DNA of 47,950 bases from Pseudomonas sp. SJZ074 (lineage in GTDB: Bacteria > Pseudomonadota > Gammaproteobacteria > Pseudomonadales > Pseudomonadaceae): the NCBI RefSeq assembly GCF_007828215.1, contig NZ_VIUE01000038.1:1-47950 (forward strand), written 5' to 3'. Every line of letters starts with the position of its first letter. The first letter of the stretch is position 1. The notes beneath the pieces are model-generated. The model ran no database searches, had not been told where the DNA came from, and was given only the letters and a program-made list of their open reading frames with translations. The position numbers and the translations under genes are program-made. Below, piece by piece: positions 1-8,459 of the stretch.

Positions 1-95
1 GTCCAAGGCCAGGGCGGCCGAGGACAGTGAAGATTTCCAAAACTCGGTATCCGGTAGATCGTAAGGCCGCTCCGCTTAAGTGAACAGCATTACGC
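1..95 (+). mobile_element. 3' end of an IS4-like insertion sequence (left copy)
   Basis: Positions 19-95 are repeated exactly, in reverse complement, at 47874-47950. The last 12 bases of the element follow the stop of a transposase-like frame (TGA at 81-83), and the boundary is placed where identity with the other copy stops (95/96). The body of the element lies to the left of the window. Family assignment rests on the C-terminal peptide of the frame, remembered as typical of IS4-type transposases. Confidence 0.7.
3..83 (+). CDS. IS4-like transposase, C-terminal fragment
   Basis: The frame beginning at base 3 reads without a stop to TGA at 81-83. It gives a basic peptide containing VKISKTRYPV and ending in AAPLK, a C-terminus I associate with IS4-family DDE transposases. 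Only the last 26 residues are visible because the gene starts left of the window. The other two forward frames also read into stops but give no recognisable peptide. The catalytic DDE residues cannot be seen, so whether the copy is intact is unknown. Confidence 0.6.
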   Translation, partial: PRPGRPRTVKISKTRYPVDRKAAPLK

Positions 96-114
96 GATTG
101 GCGGGGCTTTTTCA
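96..114 (-). terminator. Half of the trxA terminator, interrupted by the IS
   Basis: On the minus strand, 16 bases after the trxA stop, comes an A-run followed by GCCCCGCC (100-112). This is the proximal arm of a bidirectional intrinsic terminator. The matching GGCGGGGC arm and second T-run do not follow; the IS end begins at once. The distal arm has probably been displaced to the far side of the element. Confidence 0.55.
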
Positions 115-128
115 ATGGCATTCGGCGC

Positions 129-458
129 TTAGATGTTGGCGTCGAGGAAAGCCGCCAGTTGCGACTTCGACAGCGCACCGACCTTGGTGGCCTCGACGTT
201 GCCGTCCTTGAACAACATCAGCGTCGGGATACCACGCACGCCGTGCTTGGCCGGGGTTTCCTGGTTTTCGTCGATGTTCAGCTTGGCGACGGTCAGCTTG
301 CCCTTGTAGGTCTCGGCAATTTCGTCCAGAACTGGAGCGATCATCTTGCACGGACCGCACCACTCAGCCCAATAGTCCACCAGTACAGCGCCTTCGGCCT
401 TGAGTACGTCAGCCTCGAAGCTAGCGTCGCTAACGTGTTTGATCAGATCGCTGCTCAT
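129..458 (-). CDS. trxA: Thioredoxin TrxA
   Basis: A 109-residue cytoplasmic thioredoxin, the normal length for the family. The active site WCGPC lies at residues 33-37 (Cys34, Cys37), and the conserved cis-proline region GIPTLMLF follows. It reduces protein disulfides and is itself recycled by thioredoxin reductase. ATG at 458 is preceded by GGAGA. In pseudomonads trxA normally lies just upstream of rho in the same direction. Here rho would lie left of the window, beyond the insertion sequence that has entered the trxA terminator. Confidence 0.97.
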   Translation of the reverse strand: MSSDLIKHVSDASFEADVLKAEGAVLVDYWAEWCGPCKMIAPVLDEIAETYKGKLTVAKLNIDENQETPAKHGVRGIPTLMLFKDGNVEATKVGALSKSQLAAFLDANI

Positions 459-496
459 GGGAAATCTCCGGGGTTGTCAGCAAAAAAACGTGGCCC

Positions 497-502
497 ATCA
501 TA
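497..502 (-). promoter_or_regulatory. Candidate -10 box of trxA
   Basis: The minus strand reads TATGAT about 40 bases before the trxA start. A weak TTCCTG lies 17 bases upstream as a possible -35. It is the best match in the short leader, but is judged by eye only. Confidence 0.3.
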
Positions 503-580
503 GCTGCCCTTCCCGGGTTCAGGAAGTCACTGTTGATTGAGCCTCGCTATGGCGCCGGACGCATTTGGACATGACCGGGG

Positions 581-1288
581 TCATGAGGCGACCGGGGCGA
601 CGAAGCAGATTCCGGTGCGCAGCGCAGCGTTACGGACATGCTCCTGCATGGCTTTCTGGGCGGAGCCCGAGGAACGCCGGGACAATGCCCGCAGGATTTT
701 CCGATGCTCTTGCCAGGTTTCCATGGCCCGTTCGGCCCTGATGAACGGCAATTTCTGGCTCTCCAGGAAAATCTCGGCGCTGGCGGTGAGGATGCTCAGC
801 ATCGCCTGATTGCCGCCGGCCTGCAGGATTCGCCGATGAAACTCGAAATCCAGCCGCGCCGCCGCGTCGAAGTCCCCTGATTTCAGTTCCCGGCGCATGG
901 CCTCGACGTTATCACCCAACATATCGAGCTCATCGGGGCTCAGCGTCGCCGCCGCCATTCCAGCCGCGAAACCTTCCAGGGCATAGCGCAGCTGGAAGAT
1001 GTCCAGTGGCGAGGCCTGGGCCGCGAACGGCCAGCCCGGTGCCGGCTCACTCCACGAGACCTCTGCTGACGCTTGCACGAATACCCCTTTGCCCGGCTGC
1101 ACGCTGATCATCCCCAACGCGCTCAATGACGACAGGGCCTCACGCAGCGACGCCCGGCTCACGCCCAGTTGCAGCGCCAGATCCCGTTGCGACGGCAGCG
1201 CATCCCCCGGACCGAAGCCTTCGTCGGCGATCAGTTTGCGAATGCCTTGCACGGCCACTTCGGGAACCGCACGAGAAATGGAATTCAT
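581..1288 (-). CDS. FadR/FCD-type GntR family transcriptional regulator
   Basis: A 235-residue repressor-type regulator. Residues about 10-72 form the GntR winged helix (LPSQRDLALQLGVSRASLRE, then GMISVQPGKGVFV). The rest is an all-helical FCD ligand domain with metal-site-like histidines (EFHRRI, EHRKIL). I chose ATG at 1288; the frame stays open to 1411, but the extra N-terminus is unlike the family. It is divergent from the amino acid importer at 1543, so control of that operon is the natural inference. The ligand is not predictable. Confidence 0.88.
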   Translation of the reverse strand: MNSISRAVPEVAVQGIRKLIADEGFGPGDALPSQRDLALQLGVSRASLREALSSLSALGMISVQPGKGVFVQASAEVSWSEPAPGWPFAAQASPLDIFQLRYALEGFAAGMAAATLSPDELDMLGDNVEAMRRELKSGDFDAAARLDFEFHRRILQAGGNQAMLSILTASAEIFLESQKLPFIRAERAMETWQEHRKILRALSRRSSGSAQKAMQEHVRNAALRTGICFVAPVAS

Positions 1289-1420
1289 GTTTTTTCGGGC
1301 ACATCGGACCAGTGAGCGGCTAGTTGTAAAGCTATTCGCCGCGCCCGGCAAGTCGTGCCCCAGCAATGCTCGACGGCAAATACCGATGCCCGATAAAGGT
1401 GCGAGACACACCCCAACTGT

Positions 1421-1436
1421 TCAGACCAGTCAGACC
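1421..1436. promoter_or_regulatory. Candidate operator: tandem TCAGACC repeats
   Basis: TCAGACC occurs at 1421-1427 and again at 1430-1436, one helical face apart, in the 254-bp space between the divergent GntR regulator and the importer. FCD regulators of the FadR type recognise GGTC/GACC-containing sites, so this is a plausible binding site. It is a direct rather than a clean inverted repeat, which lowers confidence. Confidence 0.3.
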
Positions 1437-1542
1437 GAACCCCGTCAGCAAATCCGCGGTTTCGCAGGGTTTGAAAGCGCGTTGGCATGGCCTGTGCTCT
1501 GTCCGAACGCAGAAATCACATCACCGACCGCGGAGATTCGCC

Positions 1543-2328
1543 ATGATCCAGCGTTGCAGCGCCCTGCTCACCGTCCTGTTTGCCAGCCTGATGCTCTGCC
1601 AGTTACCCGCCCATGCCGACGGGCTGGAAGACGTGGTCAAGCGCGGCACGCTCAAAGTCGCGGTGCCCCAGGACTTCCCGCCGTTCGGCTCGGTAGGCCC
1701 GGACATGAAACCCCGCGGCCTGGATATCGATACCGCGAAGCTGCTGGCCGACCAGCTCAAGGTCAAGCTTGAGCTTACGCCGGTTAACAGCACCAATCGC
1801 ATCCCGTTCCTGACCACCGGCAAGGTCGACCTGGTGATCTCCAGCCTGGGCAAGAACCCGGAACGTGAGAAGGTCATTGATTTTTCCAGCGCCTACGCCC
1901 CGTTCTACCTTGCCGTGTTCGGCCCACCCGAGGCCGCCATCAATGGCCTGGACGACCTCAAGGGCAAGACCATCAGCGTCACCCGGGGCGCCATCGAAGA
2001 CATCGAGCTGACAAAGGTCGCGCCCGAAGGCACCACCATCAAGCGCTTCGAAGACAATAACTCGACCATCGCGGCCTACCTCGCCGGCCAGGTGGACCTG
2101 ATCGCCAGCGGCAACGTGGTGATGGTCGCCATCAGTGAGCGCAACCCCAAGCGCGTCCCGGCGCTGAAAGTGAAGCTCAAGGATTCGCCGGTTTACATCG
2201 GCGTGAACAAGAACGAGCCCGCGCTGCTGGATAAGGTCAATCAGATACTCGCCACGGCCAAGACCGATGGCAGTCTGGAGAAAAACGCCCAGACCTGGCT
2301 CAAGCAGCCGCTGCCGGCCGATCTCTGA
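1543..2328 (+). CDS. Periplasmic amino acid-binding protein of ABC importer
   Basis: 261 residues. A signal peptide covers residues 1-25, with cleavage expected after AHA. The mature part begins with the family pattern GTLKVAVPQDFPPFG and continues with GLDIDTAKLLADQL and KVDLVISSLGKNPER, typical of SBP family 3 proteins for polar amino acids. ATG at 1543 has GGAG upstream; the frame extends to 1366, but only this start gives a signal peptide. It is followed after 21 bases by two permeases and an ATPase, so it should capture the substrate for that transporter. The substrate is unknown. Confidence 0.92.
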   Translation: MIQRCSALLTVLFASLMLCQLPAHADGLEDVVKRGTLKVAVPQDFPPFGSVGPDMKPRGLDIDTAKLLADQLKVKLELTPVNSTNRIPFLTTGKVDLVISSLGKNPEREKVIDFSSAYAPFYLAVFGPPEAAINGLDDLKGKTISVTRGAIEDIELTKVAPEGTTIKRFEDNNSTIAAYLAGQVDLIASGNVVMVAISERNPKRVPALKVKLKDSPVYIGVNKNEPALLDKVNQILATAKTDGSLEKNAQTWLKQPLPADL

Positions 2329-2349
2329 CCGCCACTTGAGAGGCTGAGC

Positions 2350-3030
2350 ATGGCTTATCAGTTCGATTTCCTGCCGGTGATGCAAAACACCGAGTTGCTG
2401 TTGCGCGGTGCGCTGTTCACCCTGGAATTGACGGCCATCGGCGCGCTGTTCGGGGTTGGCCTCGGCATCGTCGGCGCCGTGGTACGGGCGTGGCAGATCC
2501 GCCCGTTCGCGACGATATTCGGGGTGTACGTGGAGCTGATCCGCAACACACCGTTTCTGGTGCAATTGTTTTTCATCTTTTTCGGCCTGCCATCCCTGGG
2601 TGTGCAGATTTCCGAATGGCAGGCGGCGGTCCTGGCCATGGTGATCAACCTCGGCGCCTACTCCACCGAAATCATTCGCGCCGGCATCCAGGCAATCCCC
2701 CACGGACAGCTGGAAGCCGCCGCGGCCCTGGCGATGAGTCGCATCGAAGCCTTTCGCCACGTGGTGTTACTGCCGGCGCTGGGCAAGGTCTGGCCAGCCC
2801 TGAGCAGCCAGATCATCATCGTGATGCTCGGCTCGGCGGTCTGTTCGCAGATCGCCACCGAAGAACTGAGCTTTGCCGCCAACTTCATTCAATCGCGCAA
2901 TTTCCGCGCCTTTGAAACCTATGCACTGACCACGCTGATTTATTTGTGCATGGCGCTGTTGATCCGCCAGTTACTGGACTGGGTGGGACGTCGCTGCCTG
3001 TACAAGAACAGCGCCAGGAGCGACCAATGA
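2350..3030 (+). CDS. Amino acid ABC transporter permease (HisM/GlnP type)
   Basis: 226 residues with about five hydrophobic segments. The family signature region YSTEIIRAGIQAIPHGQLEA, around residues 108-127, contains the EAA loop that docks on the ATPase (EAAAAL…). It is one half of the heterodimeric membrane channel. The next permease starts inside its stop codon (ATGA overlap at 3027-3030), so the two are translationally coupled and probably made in equal amounts. Confidence 0.93.
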   Translation: MAYQFDFLPVMQNTELLLRGALFTLELTAIGALFGVGLGIVGAVVRAWQIRPFATIFGVYVELIRNTPFLVQLFFIFFGLPSLGVQISEWQAAVLAMVINLGAYSTEIIRAGIQAIPHGQLEAAAALAMSRIEAFRHVVLLPALGKVWPALSSQIIIVMLGSAVCSQIATEELSFAANFIQSRNFRAFETYALTTLIYLCMALLIRQLLDWVGRRCLYKNSARSDQ

Positions 3031-3677
3031 GCGACTTCACTTTCTGGGACGTGGTGCGCAACCTGCTCACAGGCCTGCAATGGACCCTCGCACTGTCGCT
3101 GGTGGCGTTTATCGGTGGTGGCGTGATCGGTTTGCTGGTCATGGTGATGCGCATCGCCAGAGTCACCCTGCCCCGCCACGTCGCCCGAACCTATATCGAG
3201 TTGTTCCAGGGCACGCCGCTGTTGATGCAGTTGTTCCTGGTGTTTTTTGGCGTGGCATTGGCCGGCGTGGAGATCTCGCCGTGGATGGCCGCAGCCATTG
3301 CCCTGACTCTGTTTACCAGCGCCTATCTGGCGGAGATCTGGCGCGGTTGTGTCGAAGCTATCCCCAATGGCCAATGGGAGGCGTCCTCGAGCCTCGCGCT
3401 GAACCGGCTGGAGCAGTTGCGCTACGTGATCCTGCCCCAGGCCCTGCGCATCGCTGTGGCACCAACCGTGGGTTTCTCGGTGCAAGTGGTCAAGGGCACG
3501 GCTGTCACCTCGATCATCGGCTTCACCGAGCTCACCAAGACCGGCGGCATGCTCGCCAACGCCACGTTCGAACCCTTCATGGTCTATGGCCTGGTTGCCC
3601 TCGGCTATTTCCTCCTTTGCTACCCCCTGTCCCTCAGCGCGCGCTACCTGGAAAGGAGACTGCATGCCTCTGCTTAG
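3027..3677 (+). CDS. Amino acid ABC transporter permease, second subunit
   Basis: 216 residues, PAAT-family permease. RTYIELFQGTPLLMQLFLVFFG is the first conserved block, and the EAA-type motif follows YLAEIWRGCVEAIPNGQWEA. The ATG at 3027 overlaps the previous stop by four bases. The frame is open further upstream, but no earlier start is needed. The last 14 bases overlap the ATPase gene. It pairs with the preceding permease to form the pore. Confidence 0.93.
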   Translation: MSDFTFWDVVRNLLTGLQWTLALSLVAFIGGGVIGLLVMVMRIARVTLPRHVARTYIELFQGTPLLMQLFLVFFGVALAGVEISPWMAAAIALTLFTSAYLAEIWRGCVEAIPNGQWEASSSLALNRLEQLRYVILPQALRIAVAPTVGFSVQVVKGTAVTSIIGFTELTKTGGMLANATFEPFMVYGLVALGYFLLCYPLSLSARYLERRLHASA

Positions 3678-4401
3678 AATTTCCGCCCTGCACAAATACT
3701 ACGGCGATCATCACGTACTCAAAGGCATCGACCTGACCGTCGAAGAAGGCCAGGTGGTCGCGATCATCGGCCGCAGCGGCTCGGGCAAATCTACCTTGTT
3801 GCGCACGCTCAATGGCCTGGAATCGATCAACGATGGCGTGATCGAAGTGGACGGCGAGTACCTCGATGCCGCGCGCGCTGATCTGCGCAGCCTGCGCCAG
3901 AAAGTCGGGATGGTGTTCCAGCAGTTCAACCTCTTCCCACACCTGACCGTTGGCGAAAACGTGATGCTCGCGCCGCAGGTTGTACAAAAAGTATCCAAGG
4001 CCAAGGCGACCGAGCTTGCCCGGGAGATGCTCGAGCGGGTCGGGCTCGGTGAAAAATTCGACGCTTTCCCGGACCGGCTGTCCGGCGGCCAGCAGCAACG
4101 GGTAGCGATTGCCCGGGCCCTGGCGATGTCACCCAAGGTATTGCTCTGCGACGAGATCACCTCGGCCCTGGACCCTGAACTGGTCAATGAAGTGCTCGGC
4201 GTGGTGCGGCAATTGGCCAAGGAAGGGATGACGCTGATCATGGTCACCCACGAGATGCGCTTCGCCCGCGAGGTGGGTGACAAACTGGTGTTCATGCACC
4301 AGGGCAAGGTGCACGAGGTGGGGGATCCAAAGGTGCTGTTTGCCGAGCCGCAGACGGTGGAGCTGGCGAACTTTATCGGGATGGTCGAGCCTGTGGCCTG
4401 A
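3664..4401 (+). CDS. Amino acid ABC transporter ATP-binding protein (GlnQ/HisP type)
   Basis: 245 residues, the usual size. Walker A is GRSGSGKS at 36-43, the Q-loop glutamine is near 86, the signature LSGGQQQR begins at 139, Walker B runs VLLCDE to Glu164, and the switch histidine is His196 (VTHEMRF). The conserved DEP after Walker B reads DEI, a small variation seen at a non-catalytic position. ATG at 3664 follows GGAG and overlaps the permease by 14 bases, closing a four-gene operon. It drives import by ATP hydrolysis at the inner face of the membrane. Confidence 0.95.
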   Translation: MPLLRISALHKYYGDHHVLKGIDLTVEEGQVVAIIGRSGSGKSTLLRTLNGLESINDGVIEVDGEYLDAARADLRSLRQKVGMVFQQFNLFPHLTVGENVMLAPQVVQKVSKAKATELAREMLERVGLGEKFDAFPDRLSGGQQQRVAIARALAMSPKVLLCDEITSALDPELVNEVLGVVRQLAKEGMTLIMVTHEMRFAREVGDKLVFMHQGKVHEVGDPKVLFAEPQTVELANFIGMVEPVA

Positions 4402-4443
4402 GGTTTGCGGTGCCGGCTATCGCGCAGGCGAGACAAAACCCGC

Positions 4444-4515
4444 TTGGGAGCGAGCTTGCTCGCGATTGACCGCGAAGCGGTCGCCTTTGCGTTGGCGTAA
4501 GCGGTCGATCGTGGC
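4444..4515. repeat. Single REP element
   Basis: The core GGGAGCGAGCTTGCTCGCG (4446-4464) is the palindromic Pseudomonas REP seen at 36958 and in related form at 12303, 20935 and 47730. It is followed by a second palindrome, GACCGC-GAA-GCGGTC (4468-4482). Unlike the others, no inverted partner REP follows, so this is a singlet. It fills the gap between the ABC ATPase and ppx. Confidence 0.75.
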
Positions 4516-4549
4516 AGGATGGCAGGGTTATCGACCGAGACCTTCCGAC

Positions 4550-6052
4550 ATGCCGCCATCCCAAGCCAAGAATCTGTCCCTGATCGCCGCCATTGACCTG
4601 GGCTCCAACAGTTTCCACATGGTTGTCGCCAAGGCCCAGAACGGGGAAATCCGCATTCTTGAGCGGCTCGGTGAAAAGGTCCAACTGGCCGCCGGCATCG
4701 ATGAAGAACGCAAACTGAGCGAAGAGTCCATCCAGCGCGGGCTCGATTGCCTCAAGCGATTCGCCCAACTGATCAACGGCATGCCGCTGGGCGCCGTGCG
4801 GATCGTCGGCACCAACGCCCTGCGCGAGGCGCGCAACCGTGGCGAATTCATCCGCCGCGCCGAAGAGATCCTCGGCCATCCGGTGGAAGTCATCTCCGGT
4901 CGGGAAGAAGCCCGCCTGATCTACCTCGGTGTTTCCCACACCCTGGCCGATACCCCCGGTAAACGGCTGGTGGCGGACATCGGTGGCGGCAGTACCGAAT
5001 TCATCATTGGCCAACGCTTCGAGCCGCTGCTGCGCGAAAGCCTGCAAATGGGCTGCGTCAGCTACACCCAGCGCTATTTCCGCGACGGCAAGATCACGCC
5101 GGCCCGTTATGCCCAGGCCTACACGGCGGCGCGGTTGGAAATCATGAGCATCGAACATGCCCTGCACCGCCTGACCTGGGATGAAGCCATCGGCTCTTCA
5201 GGCACCATCCGCGCCATCGGCCTGGCGCTCAAGGCTGGCGGCCATGGCAGTGGCGAGGTCAACGCCGAGGGCCTGGCCTGGCTCAAGCGCAAGGTGTTCA
5301 AGCTCGGCGAATCGGACAAGATCGATTTCGAGGGCATCAAACCCGACCGCCGGGCGATTTTCCCGGCGGGCCTGGCGATTCTCGAAGCCATTTTCGACGC
5401 CCTCGAACTGCAACGCATGGACCACTGCGAAGGCGCCCTGCGCGAAGGTGTGCTGTATGACCTACTGGGACGCCATCATCACGAAGACGTCCGTGAACGC
5501 ACCCTGGGTTCGCTCATGGAGCGCTATCACGTTGACCTGGAACAGGCCGTGCGGGTCGAGCGCAAGGCGCTGCATGCCTTCGACCAGGTGGCCGACGACT
5601 GGGATCTCAACGACGGGGTCTGGCGCGAATTGCTGGGCTGGGCCGCCAAGGTTCATGAAGTCGGCCTGGACATCGCCCACTATCACTACCATAAGCACGG
5701 CGCCTACCTGATCGAGCACTCGGACCTGGCGGGCTTCTCCCGCGAGGACCAGCAGATGCTCGCCCTCCTGGTACGCGGCCACCGCCGCAACATCCCCAAG
5801 GATAAGTTTGCCGAATTCGGCGATGAAGGCATCAAGCTGATTCGCCTGTGCGTACTGCTGCGATTCGCGATCCTGTTCCACCACATCCGCGGCACCCAGG
5901 AAATGCCCCAGGTGGCCTTGCGGGCCGACGGTGATCAACTGGATGTAATGTTCCCCGAGGGCTGGCTGGAAGAAAACCAACTGACCCAGGCCGACTTCGC
6001 CCAGGAAGCGGAATGGCTGACCCGAGTGGGGATCGTGCTGAATATTCACTGA
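4550..6052 (+). CDS. ppx: Exopolyphosphatase Ppx
   Basis: 500 residues, as expected for Ppx. It removes terminal phosphates from inorganic polyphosphate. The ASKHA fold shows as phosphate-1 loop DLGSNSFHMVV (16-26), the catalytic Glu region SGREEARLIYLG (116-127) and phosphate-2 loop DIGGGSTE (143-150). A C-terminal HD-like helical domain holds HEVGLD and HYHYHKHGAYLIEHSD. ATG at 4550 was chosen because the conserved N-terminus begins there, although the frame is open to 4277. It converges on ppk, its metabolic opposite, across a REP pair. Confidence 0.96.
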   Translation: MPPSQAKNLSLIAAIDLGSNSFHMVVAKAQNGEIRILERLGEKVQLAAGIDEERKLSEESIQRGLDCLKRFAQLINGMPLGAVRIVGTNALREARNRGEFIRRAEEILGHPVEVISGREEARLIYLGVSHTLADTPGKRLVADIGGGSTEFIIGQRFEPLLRESLQMGCVSYTQRYFRDGKITPARYAQAYTAARLEIMSIEHALHRLTWDEAIGSSGTIRAIGLALKAGGHGSGEVNAEGLAWLKRKVFKLGESDKIDFEGIKPDRRAIFPAGLAILEAIFDALELQRMDHCEGALREGVLYDLLGRHHHEDVRERTLGSLMERYHVDLEQAVRVERKALHAFDQVADDWDLNDGVWRELLGWAAKVHEVGLDIAHYHYHKHGAYLIEHSDLAGFSREDQQMLALLVRGHRRNIPKDKFAEFGDEGIKLIRLCVLLRFAILFHHIRGTQEMPQVALRADGDQLDVMFPEGWLEENQLTQADFAQEAEWLTRVGIVLNIH

Positions 6053-6074
6053 ACCCCGCTACAGCAAAACCCTC

Positions 6075-6180
6075 TGTGGCGAGGGAGCTTGCTCCCGCTG
6101 GAGGGCGAAGCCCTCCCTGACCTTGGGGCTGCTTCGCCCGAACGCGGACCGGCCCAGCGGGAGCAAGCTCCCTCGCTACA
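6075..6180. repeat. REPIN (inverted REP pair), GAGGGAGCTTGCTCCC family
   Basis: TGTGGCGAGGGAGCTTGCTC at 6075 is mirrored by GAGCAAGCTCCCTCGCTACA ending at 6180. An inner palindrome GAGGGCGAAGCCCTC sits at 6101-6115. The transcript could fold into one long hairpin and act as a two-way barrier between the convergent ppx and ppk genes. Confidence 0.88.
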
Positions 6181-6219
6181 AAAAGCCAAGTTCACCGCCC
6201 CCACCGCGCTCGCCGTTCC

Positions 6220-8439
6220 TTAATTGACCGCCAACACCGGGCTGCTCAGACGATCCAGCAACGTCGCCTGGGCGCTGCGCGGGTTCTGGTTGCCGGTCGG
6301 TGTGTTGCGGATGTAACGGCCGTCCGACTGCAGGCTCCAGCTGTGGGTGTTATCGGTGAGGTAGCTTTCCAGCTCCTTCTTGACCCGCAGGATCAACTTC
6401 TTGCCCTCCACCGGGAAGCAGGTCTCGACGCGTTTGTCGAGGTTGCGCTCCATCCAGTCGGCGCTGGACAGGAACATCTGTTCCTCGCCACCGTTGAGGA
6501 AGTAGAACACCCGCGTGTGCTCCAAAAAGCGCCCGATGATCGAACGCACATGGATGTTATGGGAGACCCCCGGGATACCTGGCCGCAGGCAGCACATGCC
6601 GCGCACCACCAGGTCGATACGCACGCCCGACTGGCTGGCCTTGTACAGCGCGCGGATGATCTTCGGATCGGTCAGCGAGTTGAACTTGGCAATGATGTGC
6701 GCCGGTTTACCGTCCAGGGCGAACTGGGTTTCCCGGGTGATCATGTCGAGCATGCCCTTTTTCAGGGTGAACGGCGCATGCAGCAGTTTCTTCATGCGCA
6801 GCGTCTTGCCCATGCCGATCAACTGGCTGAACAGCTTGCCGACGTCTTCACACAAGGCATCGTCGGAGGTCAGCAGGCTGTAGTCGGTGTACAGACGGGC
6901 GTTGGCGGCGTGGTAGTTACCCGTGCCCAGGTGGGCGTAACGCACGATCTCGCCGGCCTCGCGCCGCAGGATGAGCATCATCTTGGCGTGGGTCTTGAAG
7001 CCGACTACGCCATAAATCACCACCGCCCCCGCCGCTTGCAGACGGCTTGCCAGTTGCAGGTTGGACTCTTCGTCGAAGCGCGCACGCAATTCGATCACCG
7101 CCGTGACCTCCTTGCCGTTTCGCGCCGCATCCACCAGGGCGTCGACGATTTCCGAGTTGGCGCCGCTGCGGTACAGGGTCTGGCGCACCGCCAGGACGTG
7201 AGGGTCCTTGGCAGCCTGGCGCAGCAGGTCGACTACCGGCGTGAACGACTCGAACGGGTGCAGCAACAGGATGTCCTGCTTGCTGATCACGTTGAAAATG
7301 TTCTCGCTGTTCTGGAGCAGCTTCGGGATCTGCGGCGTGAACGGCGAATATTGCAACTCCGGATGACTGTCCAGGCCGGTGATGCTGAAGAGACGGGTCA
7401 GGTTGACCGGACCGTTGACCTGATACAGCTCGGTTTCATGCAGGTTGAACTGCTTGAGCAGGTAATCGGACAAGTGTTTCGGGCAAGTGTCGGCCACTTC
7501 CAGGCGCACCGCATCGCCGTAGCGACGGGAGAACAGCTCGCCGCGAAGGGCACGGGCCAAGTCTTCGACGTCCTCGGTGTCAACCGACAGGTCGGCGTTA
7601 CGTGTCAGGCGGAACTGGTAGCACCCCTTCACCTTCATGCCCTGGAACAGGTCATCGGCGTGGGCGTGGATCATCGACGACAGGAACACATAGTTGTCGC
7701 CAGGGCCGCCGACATCTTCCGGTACGCGGATGATACGCGGCAGCAGGCGTGGCGCGGGGATGATCGCCAGGCCGGAATCGCGACCGAAGGCGTCGATGCC
7801 TTCCAGCTCGACGATGAAGTTCAGGCTCTTGTTGACCAGCAACGGGAACGGGTGCGTCGGGTCGAGGCCGATCGGCGTGATGATCGGTGCGATCTCGTCG
7901 CGGAAATAGCGGCGTACCCAGGTCTTGAGCTTGGTGGTCCAGTGGCGACGACGGATGAAGCGGACCTGGTGCTTTTCCAGCTCCGGCAACAGGATGTCGT
8001 TGAGGATCGCGTACTGGCGGTCGACGTGACCGTGGACCAGCTCGCTGATGCGCGCCAGGGCCTGATGGGGTTGCAGGCCATCGGCACCGGCTTGCTCACG
8101 GGCGAAGGTGATCTGCTTCTTCAGGCCGGCGACGCGGATTTCGAAGAACTCATCCAGGTTGCTGGAGAAGATCAACAGGAACTTCAACCGCTCCAACAAG
8201 GGATAGGACTCGTCCAGCGCCTGCTCCAGCACGCGGATGTTGAACTGCAGCTGCGACAGCTCGCGATGGATGTACAGGCTGCTGTCATCCAGGCTGGGGA
8301 TCGCAATCGCCGGGGCCGGGGCGGGTTCGGCGACGACCACCGGGGGAGCAGGCTCAAGCTCCGGTGGTGTTTCGGCGATTTGCTCGACCACGGGTTGAGC
8401 GTCTTTTACAGCAACTTCAGAGAGTCCTTCGGTATTCAT
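6220..8439 (-). CDS. ppk: Polyphosphate kinase 1
   Basis: 739 residues. It reversibly transfers the gamma phosphate of ATP to polyphosphate. Residues about 12-50 are a Pro/Ala/Glu/Val-rich, probably unstructured extension. The conserved N domain starts at SLYIHRELSQLQFN (54-67), and SSNLDEFFEIRVAG lies at 92-105. The autophosphorylated histidine is His484 in FKTHAKMML, and YAHLGTGNYH follows. The second conserved histidine lies in FLEHTRVFYF. The gene starts 20 bases after hemB on the same strand, so hemB-ppk is probably one transcript. Confidence 0.97.
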   Translation of the reverse strand: MNTEGLSEVAVKDAQPVVEQIAETPPELEPAPPVVVAEPAPAPAIAIPSLDDSSLYIHRELSQLQFNIRVLEQALDESYPLLERLKFLLIFSSNLDEFFEIRVAGLKKQITFAREQAGADGLQPHQALARISELVHGHVDRQYAILNDILLPELEKHQVRFIRRRHWTTKLKTWVRRYFRDEIAPIITPIGLDPTHPFPLLVNKSLNFIVELEGIDAFGRDSGLAIIPAPRLLPRIIRVPEDVGGPGDNYVFLSSMIHAHADDLFQGMKVKGCYQFRLTRNADLSVDTEDVEDLARALRGELFSRRYGDAVRLEVADTCPKHLSDYLLKQFNLHETELYQVNGPVNLTRLFSITGLDSHPELQYSPFTPQIPKLLQNSENIFNVISKQDILLLHPFESFTPVVDLLRQAAKDPHVLAVRQTLYRSGANSEIVDALVDAARNGKEVTAVIELRARFDEESNLQLASRLQAAGAVVIYGVVGFKTHAKMMLILRREAGEIVRYAHLGTGNYHAANARLYTDYSLLTSDDALCEDVGKLFSQLIGMGKTLRMKKLLHAPFTLKKGMLDMITRETQFALDGKPAHIIAKFNSLTDPKIIRALYKASQSGVRIDLVVRGMCCLRPGIPGVSHNIHVRSIIGRFLEHTRVFYFLNGGEEQMFLSSADWMERNLDKRVETCFPVEGKKLILRVKKELESYLTDNTHSWSLQSDGRYIRNTPTGNQNPRSAQATLLDRLSSPVLAVN

Positions 8440-8459
8440 CGCAAGTTCCTGGGAGGCTA

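Noticed and set aside
1603..2760. 385-codon minus-strand frame
   Set aside because: Antisense to the amino acid-binding protein and permease, with no recognisable domain.
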